A DNA stretch of 34,821 nucleotides from Prevotellaceae bacterium (GCA_031257315.1 JAIROW010000186.1:1-34821), one strand, 5' to 3'. Shown: positions 1-9,066, counted from the stretch's first letter. The notes: generated by a model from the letters alone, not told the origin. Numbers and translations are program-made.

Positions 1-1
1 T

Positions 2-265
2 TTTTCCGACTTGATTGAACGGAATAAAACTTATGAAATAAAAGAATATGATGAAAATTATTTTATGATAGGACAAGATGGTGATTTAGGATATTTTATT
101 AACGCAAAAGATTCAAATGATGAATCGATATACTCAAATGATTTAGGAGCGATAGGCTCATTGCCAATGAAAAAGGAAGCAAAAAATATAAATGAGATTA
201 TAAAAAATAATAAATTATGCGAATCAGGAGTTAAGATGTCCCGAATGATAGGTTGTTCAGTATGA
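2..265 (+). CDS. SMI1/KNR4 (SUKH)-like protein, C-terminal fragment (5' end outside window)
   Basis: Frame is open to the window start; ...YFMIGQDGDLGYFINAKDSNDESIYSNDLGAIG... resembles the SUKH-fold immunity/SMI1 core. Confidence 0.5.
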   Translation, partial: FSDLIERNKTYEIKEYDENYFMIGQDGDLGYFINAKDSNDESIYSNDLGAIGSLPMKKEAKNINEIIKNNKLCESGVKMSRMIGCSV

Positions 266-303
266 TGTTCCAAAAAATGAGACAATAAAAAGATGTATTT
301 CAA

Positions 304-490
304 AGCCGCGCCAGAGGCGGCAGCATCTCGTAGAGATGCATCGCTTGGTAGAAAAATGCAGCTATCACATTCCTCTGCATCTTGTAAGGCTTTGGGATGC
401 TGGCAAATATATCTGTCTTACATTTCTACAGAGCGATGCAATCCTGACGGATTGCAAATTTAAAATGGTTAACCATTTTAATTACAGGAT
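304..490. repeat. Palindrome-rich intergenic element (possible MITE/REP-like)
   Basis: GCATCTC-gta-GAGATGC hairpin (323-339); inverted pair gcatcgcttggtagaaa (338-354) / tttctacagagcgatgc (423-439); 22-bp perfect palindrome TTAAAATGGTTAACCATTTTAA (460-481). Confidence 0.5.
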
Positions 491-655
491 TTTTCAATGC
501 GAGGAAAAGGTTGTTAAAAAAGGGGTGAAACTTTCCGCAGCCGGTACATCATTTTGAACACTCTACTTGCAGGGGTGCGATTTATCGCGCCACTGCTTTC
601 AAATATCAAACATCTGCAAAAACAGTCGGTTTTCAAAAAAAATTCCATTAATATG

Positions 656-683
656 TTGCAAATAAAAAAAATTATTACTTTTG
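656..683 (+). promoter_or_regulatory. Possible Bacteroidota sigma-ABfr-like promoter (TTG-N17-TACTTTTG)
   Basis: TTG 656-658 and TACTTTTG 676-683; spacer shorter than the usual 19-21. Confidence 0.3.
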
Positions 684-859
684 TCGCCTGAAAAATTGTT
701 GGAAACGGAAGTTTGAAGCGTTGTTTTCCATTGTTTTACAGTATTTTTAACTGAAATGCAAATGCTCAGAATTTCCATTTTTTTGTCGGCATAAACAAGG
801 TTGAAGATAAAAAACCGGCATTAACAGCAATTAAAAAAATATATATAAATGTTTTTAAT

Positions 860-982
860 ATGAGAAGTAATTTTATTCTTATTATTGCAGCCGTATTAAT
901 TTTTGCGGCATCGTGTTCAAAAGAAGTCGGGAATAAATTTAAACCCGCAAAAATCAAAATAATTATTCCCGTTTTAGAATGA
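860..982 (+). CDS. Small 40-aa lipoprotein-like peptide
   Basis: MRSNFILIIAAVLIFAASCSKEVGNKFKPAKIKIIIPVLE*; lipobox-like AASC; stop overlaps the next ATG (ATGA). Confidence 0.45.
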   Translation: MRSNFILIIAAVLIFAASCSKEVGNKFKPAKIKIIIPVLE

Positions 983-1530
983 AAAAGATTTATTTTATCA
1001 CATTTCTGCTGTTTCTGTTTCAGAATGTCAACGCACAGGATACGAAAGAGCAGAGTGTAAACGAAAAAAAATTGTGGGGAAGTTTCGATTTGGGACTAAT
1101 GGGAACTCTTTCCGACAATGGAAGTCATATATTCGGAACTACAAATCGAGACGATTATTATAAGGCATGGGGTATGCGGGCAATGGTGGGATATTATATA
1201 ATTCCGCGCATTTCGTTGGGGTTTGGCGTTGGTAACTGGAACAGCCGAGTATTGCCAGTGTTTTTCGATTTTCGTTATTTGCTCGCAAAAAAATGGTATG
1301 CTTATACCGATATTGGAGGCTTAATAAGCAATGGCGCTGCCGAGAAATCTGGATTTGTATCTGAAGCCGGACTCGGTTTCAGATTTCGAATATGGAAAAA
1401 AATTGTATTTACACCTTCAATTGGATATACAATAATGTCATACAGAGGAACAAACTGGCGTTCCTCTATTTTAAAAGAATCAACCTACTGGCATCAATTA
1501 TTTACTATTCGACTTGGATTTGAAATATAA
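979..1530 (+). CDS. Outer-membrane beta-barrel-like protein
   Basis: Signal peptide MKKIYFITFLLFLFQNVNAQ, alternating aromatic strands, C-terminal FTIRLGFEI. Confidence 0.65.
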   Translation: MKKIYFITFLLFLFQNVNAQDTKEQSVNEKKLWGSFDLGLMGTLSDNGSHIFGTTNRDDYYKAWGMRAMVGYYIIPRISLGFGVGNWNSRVLPVFFDFRYLLAKKWYAYTDIGGLISNGAAEKSGFVSEAGLGFRFRIWKKIVFTPSIGYTIMSYRGTNWRSSILKESTYWHQLFTIRLGFEI

Positions 1531-1543
1531 AACTGTATCAAAA

Positions 1544-2095
1544 ATGAGAAAAATATATTTTGTGATATTAATACTGTTTCTATTCCAAAACCTTAAAGCA
1601 CAGGATATGACAGTGCTTGACAAAAGTATGAACGGTAAAAAGCTGTGGGGAGGATTCGATATTGGATTTGTCGGTATTCCACTTTCTTCCGGCGGCGGAT
1701 TTAGCGATATAAGCAGCAATGTGTTCTATACGTGGCGTTTACGCGCCAAAGCAGGATATTATATAATGCCGCGCATTTCGTTAGGACTTGGCATTGGATT
1801 GACCGGTGAAATAAATACATTTCCTGTATTTGTTAATTTCCATTATCTTCTTTCCAAAAACTGGTATGCTTATACGGATATTGGAGGAATAGTTGCCAAC
1901 AACGCTTTTTCGCAAACCGGATTCATGTCGGAAACAGGATTTGGCTACCGGTTGCACGTTTGGCGCAGGTTCGCCATCAATGCCGCGCTGGGTTACAATC
2001 TGACGTCGTACAAATCAGGAAATCGGTTTGACATATTCTCCAAATCCGTTTACTGGAGACAGACCCTTGCTATCCGATTTGGTTTTGAAATATAG
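1544..2095 (+). CDS. Outer-membrane beta-barrel-like protein, tandem paralogue
   Basis: Signal peptide MRKIYFVILILFLFQNLKAQ; LWGGFDIGFVG..., AKAGYYIMPRISLGLGIG parallel the preceding protein. Confidence 0.65.
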   Translation: MRKIYFVILILFLFQNLKAQDMTVLDKSMNGKKLWGGFDIGFVGIPLSSGGGFSDISSNVFYTWRLRAKAGYYIMPRISLGLGIGLTGEINTFPVFVNFHYLLSKNWYAYTDIGGIVANNAFSQTGFMSETGFGYRLHVWRRFAINAALGYNLTSYKSGNRFDIFSKSVYWRQTLAIRFGFEI

Positions 2096-2125
2096 CGCAA
2101 TACAGTTAAAAGTGCGGACAAAACA

Positions 2126-2158
2126 AAAAGGGAGTATTCAACAATACTCTCTTTTTTT
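2126..2158 (+). terminator. Rho-independent-like terminator
   Basis: AAAAAGGGAGTATT-CAAC-AATACTCTCTTTTTTT just after the 2095 stop. Confidence 0.65.
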
Positions 2159-2322
2159 ATTTTTATTGAAGATTGGGTTGTACTTTGTTCTGTAAAGTTT
2201 TGAATTAAAAAAATACTGTACAGAAGGGCGCTTGGACAACACAGATTTTAAGGATTTGCTTATATACATAAAAATAAACTCTAATGTCTCGAATCGACTG
2301 AATTTGCCCATCATGACACCTC

Positions 2323-2350
2323 TGACAATTGACAATTGACAATTGACAAT
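2323..2350. repeat. Heptanucleotide tandem repeat (TGACAAT)x4
   Basis: tgacaat repeated four times with 7-bp period. Confidence 0.85.
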
Positions 2351-2403
2351 TGTTCTGCGATAAAGATTCTTTTCAAAAGATGGCAAACGCGCATAATATA
2401 AAA

Positions 2404-2426
2404 GGCTGACTTAAAACGTGTCAGCC
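2404..2426 (-). terminator. Hairpin downstream of eno
   Basis: GGCTGAC...GTCAGCC, followed on the minus strand by TTTTATA. Confidence 0.55.
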
Positions 2427-2457
2427 TCTTACATTCTTAATATTTAATTTAAAAAAA

Positions 2458-3771
<1,314 letters not shown>

Positions 3772-3814
3772 TTAAACAATAGTAAAAACACTAATTTTTT
3801 AATTTTTGCGGGTG

Positions 3815-3845
3815 CAAAATTACAGCGAATAATCGTAAAAATCAA
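3815..3845 (-). promoter_or_regulatory. Predicted sigma-ABfr-like promoter for eno
   Basis: Minus strand TTG-N20-TAATTTTG (plus CAAAATTA 3815-3822, CAA 3843-3845). Confidence 0.5.
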
Positions 3846-3899
3846 AATTATTTTTTTCGACTGCATAAACGTTTAATAATTAGCATTTTTTCAGCCTGT

Positions 3900-4769
3900 T
3901 CAATCTTCGCTTTTTATGTTGAGCATTTTTTCAAGACTTGTGTGCCAGTGGTTTATTTCGACGTCATAAGCGCTTTTTATTTTTGATTTGTTCAGCACGC
4001 TGTATGGCGGACGGGTAGCGCGAACAGGGTAATCCTTAGTTTCAACCGGATTGATTTTACAGTCGAGACGTTTGATTTTCACAATTGCGCAGGCGAAATC
4101 GTACCAGCTGCAAACGCCTTCGTTGCTGTAATGATATATTCCTGCTGCAAATTCTTTTTCTCCGCCCGCAATTTTATCGGCAATTTGGAGTATTGTCAGC
4201 GCCAAATCTCCGGCGTATGTGGGAGTTCCGGTCTGGTCGAAAACCACGTTCAGCGATTTTCGTTCGCCGGCGAGTTTTGCTATTGTTTTCACAAAGTTGC
4301 TGCCAATTGCGGAATAAAGCCACGACGTTCTTATTACAGCCGATTTTGAATATGACAGCGCGACGTTTTCGCCTGCAAGTTTTCCTTTTCCGTATTCCGA
4401 CTGCGGCGCAGTTTTGTCGGTTTCGACGTATGGTATGTACGATTTTCCATCGAAAACATAATCTGTCGATATATGGATAAAATACGAACCGCAGATTTCA
4501 CATGCCGAAACAAGGTTTTCTACCGCGCCGACATTCAGTTTCCACGCAAGTTCCGTGTCCGATTCGGCTTTGTCAACGGCGGTGTATGCAGCGCAGTTTA
4601 TGACGAAAAACGGTTTCTGACGGTCGAACATTTCGCGGCACGCCTGCCGGTCGGTTATATCCAATTCGTTTACATCGGTAAAAATAAATTCAAAACGGCT
4701 GAATAAAGGCGAAAGTTTTTTTATTTCACTGCCAAGCTGCCCGTTTGCTCCGGTTACAAGAATTTTCAT
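3900..4769 (-). CDS. rfbD: dTDP-4-dehydrorhamnose reductase
   Basis: MKILVTGANGQLGSEI, HISTDYVFDG, YGKGKLAGE, RTSWLYS motifs of RmlD. Confidence 0.92.
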   Translation of the reverse strand: MKILVTGANGQLGSEIKKLSPLFSRFEFIFTDVNELDITDRQACREMFDRQKPFFVINCAAYTAVDKAESDTELAWKLNVGAVENLVSACEICGSYFIHISTDYVFDGKSYIPYVETDKTAPQSEYGKGKLAGENVALSYSKSAVIRTSWLYSAIGSNFVKTIAKLAGERKSLNVVFDQTGTPTYAGDLALTILQIADKIAGGEKEFAAGIYHYSNEGVCSWYDFACAIVKIKRLDCKINPVETKDYPVRATRPPYSVLNKSKIKSAYDVEINHWHTSLEKMLNIKSED

Positions 4770-4783
4770 GATTTTATGAATAA

Positions 4784-5230
4784 TTAAAAATTTATTAACT
4801 TAACTGTTTCTGTCAGATATTTTTCGTCGGTTTCGTCAAAAGCGTTCAGATATTCGCTGTCAACGTCAAGAACTCCAACTACTTCCCTGTCTTTAAAAAC
4901 GGGAATTACAATTTCCGATTTCGATTTTGAACTGCAAGCTATATGTCCGTCAAATTTATGAACATCGGGTACGACAATACTTTCAGCTCTTTCCCACGCT
5001 GTTCCGCAAACTCCTTTACCTCTGCGTATTTCAGTACATGCGACCGGTCCCTGAAACGGACCGAGTTTGAGCCGGTCTCCTCTGACAATATAAAATCCGA
5101 CCCATAAGAAATCAAAATTTTCCTTTATAACGGCAACTGTATTTGCCATATTTGCAATGCTGTCCTGTTCGCCATCAACCAGCAGAGAGACAGTCTGATA
5201 AATGATTTTATACGTTTCTTCCTTTGTCAT
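4784..5230 (-). CDS. GAF-domain protein, free methionine-(R)-sulfoxide reductase-like
   Basis: FDFLWVGFYIV...LGPFQGPVACTEIRRGKGVCGTAWERAESIVVPDVHKFDGHIACSSKSKSEIVIPV matches the fRMsr family cysteine pattern. Confidence 0.85.
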   Translation of the reverse strand: MTKEETYKIIYQTVSLLVDGEQDSIANMANTVAVIKENFDFLWVGFYIVRGDRLKLGPFQGPVACTEIRRGKGVCGTAWERAESIVVPDVHKFDGHIACSSKSKSEIVIPVFKDREVVGVLDVDSEYLNAFDETDEKYLTETVKLINF

Positions 5231-5485
5231 TTGTCAACATTAAAAACAACTGTAATAAACCGCAAAGTTAAATGTTTTTTGTCGAAAAACGAAAAACTCA
5301 TTCTTTTTGTCCGCATAAAATTCTGCGACGCAGCCTCCTCTTTTCACTGTTTTTTTTCCTCGCCTCATATTTAATTTTATTTGATGTTGAATATACACCT
5401 ATTGCAAATCAGAATTTCCATAATCGCAGTATAGACAAGGGAGCATGTCCAATGTACAAAACAATACAGCGTATGGTATAATTAT

Positions 5486-5513
5486 CAATTGTCAATTATC
5501 AATTGTCAATTAT
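5486..5513. repeat. Heptanucleotide tandem repeat (CAATTGT/CAATTAT)x4
   Basis: caattgt caattat caattgt caattat; reverse-complement class of the repeat at 2323. Confidence 0.8.
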
Positions 5514-5616
5514 TTGAGAATAATTATTATCTTTGTCTTTTATTTCGTTAAACATGGTGAATTATTTATTTATAATATAATTAACAGTATTTTTATTAAT
5601 TAATTGATTTATAATT

Positions 5617-6960
5617 ATGTTAAATTGTGTAAAAAAAGCGATATTATTATCAGTGTTTATTTTTATCGGTTGCCTGAATGTTGACGCACAGGTACAGAAT
5701 CCGGCGCACCGCTGGTTCGAAGACGCCCGTTTTGGGCTGTTTGTTCATTTTGGTCCGTACAGCGTGCTGTGCGACGGCGAATGGGTTTTAAATCAACGTT
5801 CGTTAAAGATTGACGATTACAAAAAATTGCAGCATATTTTTGACCCGCGATTTTTTGACGCCGCGCAGTGGGTGCGTATAGCAAAATCGGCGGGAATGAA
5901 ATATATAACTTTCACTTCGCGCCACCACGACGGGTTCAGCAACTGGGATACGAAACAGTCCGAGTGGAATATCATGAATACCCCCTACGGTAAAGACCTT
6001 GTTCGCCAGCTTGCCGACGAATGTCATAAGGAAGGCATTAAATTAGTGATATACTATTCGTTGCTTGACTGGTCGCGCGACGATTACAGTTTTACAACCG
6101 GTCGGACGGGGCAAAAAACCGGTCGCACCGAGCAAAAAAACTGGATGTCGTATATCGGTTTTATGAAGGCGCAGCTTACAGAACTGCTTACAAACTATGG
6201 CGAAATTGCCGGTATATGGTTCGACGGCGAATGGGATCAGCTGCCCGAAGAAAAATCGGAACGCTTCTCGCACGACCAGTCCAAAGTAAACTGGCATTTC
6301 GACGAAATTTACGACCTTATCCACCGTTTGCAGCCCGACTGCATGATTGCAAACAATCATCACCTGCCGGCGCTTCCGGGCGAAGATTATCAGGCGTTTG
6401 AAAAAGATTTGCCGGGCGAAACCACCGGAGCTGGTTTTGGCGTACATCAAACGGTTTCGGACAAATTGCCGCTCGAAACATGCGAAACAATGAACGGTTC
6501 GTGGGGCTACCGGTTAAGCGACAACAGGTTTAAATCAATAAAAGAATTGATACATTTGCTGGTACGCTCTGCCGGCTATGGCGCCAACCTGCTGCTGAAC
6601 GTCGGTCCAAAACCTACCGGTGAAATCGAAGAATCCTGCATGGAACTGCTGCAAGTTATGGGCGAATGGACAAATGACTACGGTAAAACCATTTACGGCA
6701 CGCGCGGCGGTTACATTAAACCCCAACCGTGGGGCGCTGTTACTCAGCAGGGTAACAAACTGTACATTCACGTTTTTTCTGCTGAAAACAACCGGCTTAC
6801 ATTGCCATGTCCATATAAAATTAAATCGGCTGAATGGTTAAACATCAAAACGGAAAAGCCGCTCGTATGGATACAGGACAAAAAAAGCGGCGATGTAACG
6901 TTTACGCTTGCCGACAATCTGGACGAAATTGATTCAATTATTGAAGTAACAGTCAAATAA
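5617..6960 (+). CDS. Alpha-L-fucosidase (GH29 family), secreted
   Basis: WFEDARFGLFVHFGPYSV, KYITFTSRHHDGFSNWDTKQSEWN, GIWFDGEW motifs; signal peptide. Confidence 0.93.
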   Translation: MLNCVKKAILLSVFIFIGCLNVDAQVQNPAHRWFEDARFGLFVHFGPYSVLCDGEWVLNQRSLKIDDYKKLQHIFDPRFFDAAQWVRIAKSAGMKYITFTSRHHDGFSNWDTKQSEWNIMNTPYGKDLVRQLADECHKEGIKLVIYYSLLDWSRDDYSFTTGRTGQKTGRTEQKNWMSYIGFMKAQLTELLTNYGEIAGIWFDGEWDQLPEEKSERFSHDQSKVNWHFDEIYDLIHRLQPDCMIANNHHLPALPGEDYQAFEKDLPGETTGAGFGVHQTVSDKLPLETCETMNGSWGYRLSDNRFKSIKELIHLLVRSAGYGANLLLNVGPKPTGEIEESCMELLQVMGEWTNDYGKTIYGTRGGYIKPQPWGAVTQQGNKLYIHVFSAENNRLTLPCPYKIKSAEWLNIKTEKPLVWIQDKKSGDVTFTLADNLDEIDSIIEVTVK

Positions 6961-7043
6961 CTGGACTGTTCGGAAAAGGCGCGACGCGATGTACATATAT
7001 GTATAAACGCGAGACATCGCATCTATACTGAAAATCAGAATTT

Positions 7044-7095
7044 TGGATGTGATGTAAAAAGTATGCTGCTATAAAAATTTGGCAATCAGGAAATA
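7044..7095. repeat. Partial, inverted copy of a MITE end
   Basis: GGATGTGATGTAAAAAGTATGCTGCTATAAAAATTTGGCAATCA resembles the reverse complement of the right end of the 7108/8554 repeats. Confidence 0.55.
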
Positions 7096-7107
7096 ACGGT
7101 TAATTTA

Positions 7108-7326
7108 GGTGGTGATGCAAAAAATATGCTGTTATAATATTCTGTTTATAAGTGCTTTAATTAAAAAATAAGAACATGGACATTCAAAAAATATTGCAGA
7201 ATAAAAACAGGACATATTGATTTATAGCATTATCAGTATAGTGTCAAAACATTTGATAACCTCAAAAATAAGATATAATCACTTGATTACAAGTTTTTTA
7301 TAGCAGCATACTTTGTATATCACTCC
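7108..7326. mobile_element. MITE-like element copy 1 (~219 bp)
   Basis: Near-identical to 8554-8773 (about 6 substitutions by eye); imperfect ~28-bp TIRs GGTGGTGATGCAAAAAATATGCTGTTATAA / rc GGAGTGATATACAAAGTATGCTGCTATAA. Confidence 0.8.
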
Positions 7327-7342
7327 AAATAATTAATAGTTA

Positions 7343-8437
7343 ATGATTATGAATGAATTTGACGAATATATAAAGATGGGGGAGCCTGACAAAAAAGAAA
7401 AGAGTATTATCTGGCAAACGGCTATCGGGCTGCAACAGGTCGATGGACTGAAACCCTCTGCCTACCTTATCGAAACCGCAAAGCAAAATATTGAAGGCGA
7501 CATAACTATTGACGAGGTAAAAAAACGCATTGATGCGTATTATAAAACGCAATCGGTCGAACAGGCAGATTCGGACGACCGCACCGAAGAAGCCGACAAG
7601 GTTTCCGCACGTATTGCCGAAATTTTGTCGGAAAAGACCTTCTCGTTTTCACCCACCGAATTTGTCAATATTCACAGGCGGCTTTTCAGCGGAATATACA
7701 AATTTGCCGGAAAAATGCGCGATTACAATATCGCAAAAGCAGAATGGGTTTTGAATGGTGAAACTGTTCTTTATGCAAGCGCATTAAATTTAATGGAAAC
7801 GCTTGAATATGATTTTCAGCAGGAAAAAGCATTTAATTACAAAGGATTAAGCAAAACACAAATAATAGAACACATAGCGCATTTTGTGGCGTATTTGTGG
7901 CAAATCCATATTTTCGGCGAAGGAAACACACGCACAACGGCAGTATTTTTAATAAAATATCTGCACAAACTCGGCTTTAAAAATACAAACAATGATTTGT
8001 TTGCAGCACATTCGTGGTATTTTAGAAATGCCCTTGTTCGCGCCAATTATGAAGATATATCGCAAGGTGTTCATAAAACCGATAAATATCTTATCCGCTT
8101 TCTTTCCAACTTGCTTCTTGGCGAAAACAACGAATTGAAAAACAGATATTTGCATATACATTATGTTGCGCCGCAAAATGATACTAAAAATGTCGGAGAA
8201 ATGTCGGAGAAATGTCGGAGAAATGTCGGAGAAATGTCGGAGAGACAAAATAAAATATTAGAAATAATTGCCACAAACAAAACTGTTTCTGCTCAACAAC
8301 TTTCGGAATTGCTAAATACAACTGCTCGAACAATTGAGAGAGAAATTAAAAAAATGAGAGAGATGAATATTATTAAGCGTATTGGCGGCGACAGAGGCGG
8401 ACACTGGCAAATCAATAAAACCCAAAACAATGAATAA
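7343..8437 (+). CDS. Fic-domain protein: N-terminal VbhA-like antitoxin segment, Fic core, C-terminal winged-helix
   Basis: WQTAIGLQQVDGLKPSAYLIETAKQNIEGDITIDEVKKRI (VbhA-like), Fic motif HIFGEGNTRT, C-term ILEIIATNKTVSAQQLSELLNTTARTIEREIKKM wHTH. Confidence 0.92.
   Translation: MIMNEFDEYIKMGEPDKKEKSIIWQTAIGLQQVDGLKPSAYLIETAKQNIEGDITIDEVKKRIDAYYKTQSVEQADSDDRTEEADKVSARIAEILSEKTFSFSPTEFVNIHRRLFSGIYKFAGKMRDYNIAKAEWVLNGETVLYASALNLMETLEYDFQQEKAFNYKGLSKTQIIEHIAHFVAYLWQIHIFGEGNTRTTAVFLIKYLHKLGFKNTNNDLFAAHSWYFRNALVRANYEDISQGVHKTDKYLIRFLSNLLLGENNELKNRYLHIHYVAPQNDTKNVGEMSEKCRRNVGEMSERQNKILEIIATNKTVSAQQLSELLNTTARTIEREIKKMREMNIIKRIGGDRGGHWQINKTQNNE
8190..8245 (+). repeat. 11-bp tandem repeat (atgtcggagaa) x5 inside the Fic gene
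   Basis: tgtcgga at 8191, 8202, 8213, 8224, 8235. Confidence 0.92.
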
Positions 8438-8561
8438 ATACCCTGCATACAAATCAACGAATGAATTGTGGTTGCAAACAATCCCAAAACATTGGAACGC
8501 AATCAAAATAAAACGTCTTTTTACTGAACGCATAGAAAAAGGATACCCAAATGGGTGGTGA
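8430..8561 (+). pseudogene. Type I restriction specificity subunit (HsdS)-like N-terminal remnant
   Basis: MNKYPAYKSTNELWLQTIPKHWNAIKIKRLFTERIEKGYPNGW*; matches the common HsdS start (Y..T.E.WL..IP.HW..K.LK.LF.E...KG.P); stop created inside the MITE edge. Confidence 0.8.
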
Positions 8562-8773
8562 TGCAAAAAGTATGCTGTTATAATATTCTGTTTATAAGCG
8601 CTTTAATTAAAAAATAAGAACATGGACATTCAAAAAATATTGCAGAATAAAAACAGGATATATTGATTTATAGCATTATCAGTATAGTGTTAAAACATTT
8701 GATAACCTCAAAAATAAGATATAATCACTTGATTGCAAGTTTTTTATATCAGCATACTTTGTATATCTCCTCC
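8554..8773. mobile_element. MITE-like element copy 2 (~220 bp), direct orientation
   Basis: Near-identical to 7108-7326, same orientation, TIR-bounded. Confidence 0.8.
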
Positions 8774-9066
8774 TAATTCTGAGAGTATGCGTTATCTGAG
8801 CGCTTTTTTAACAGGCTTGCTTGTCGTAATGGTTTAAATTGCGTCTTTATCCGAAAAAAGTATTAAATTCAATATAAAAATGTTCAGTTTATTGTCAAGT
8901 TTATATAAATTCATTAAAAAACTGTAAAAATATTTTACACATTTTAACTATATGTTGTTATAAGACCATTTTGTGTTTAATCTATATACATGCTTGTATT
9001 ATGTATTTTTTTAACAGTTTAACGGAAATTAATACAGAGTTATGTGTTAAAATTGGTTAAACATAG

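Noticed and set aside
336-557. 73-aa ORF on the plus strand
   Set aside because: Runs through palindromic repeat DNA; no signal peptide or domain, so likely not coding.
2138-2386. 82-aa minus-strand ORF
   Set aside because: Contains the terminator hairpin and TGACAAT repeat; repeat-derived, not coding.
5272-5481. 69-aa ORF with hydrophobic stretch
   Set aside because: Ends next to a heptamer repeat and shows no recognisable family; cannot support it.
6986-7020. GCGATGT...ACATCGC inverted repeat after the fucosidase
   Set aside because: Only a 7-bp stem with a long loop and no T-tract; could be a weak terminator but unsupported.
8787-8837. 16-codon micro-ORF MRYLSAFLTGLLVVMV after MITE copy 2
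   Set aside because: Looks like a bare hydrophobic peptide or signal-peptide remnant; too short to support.
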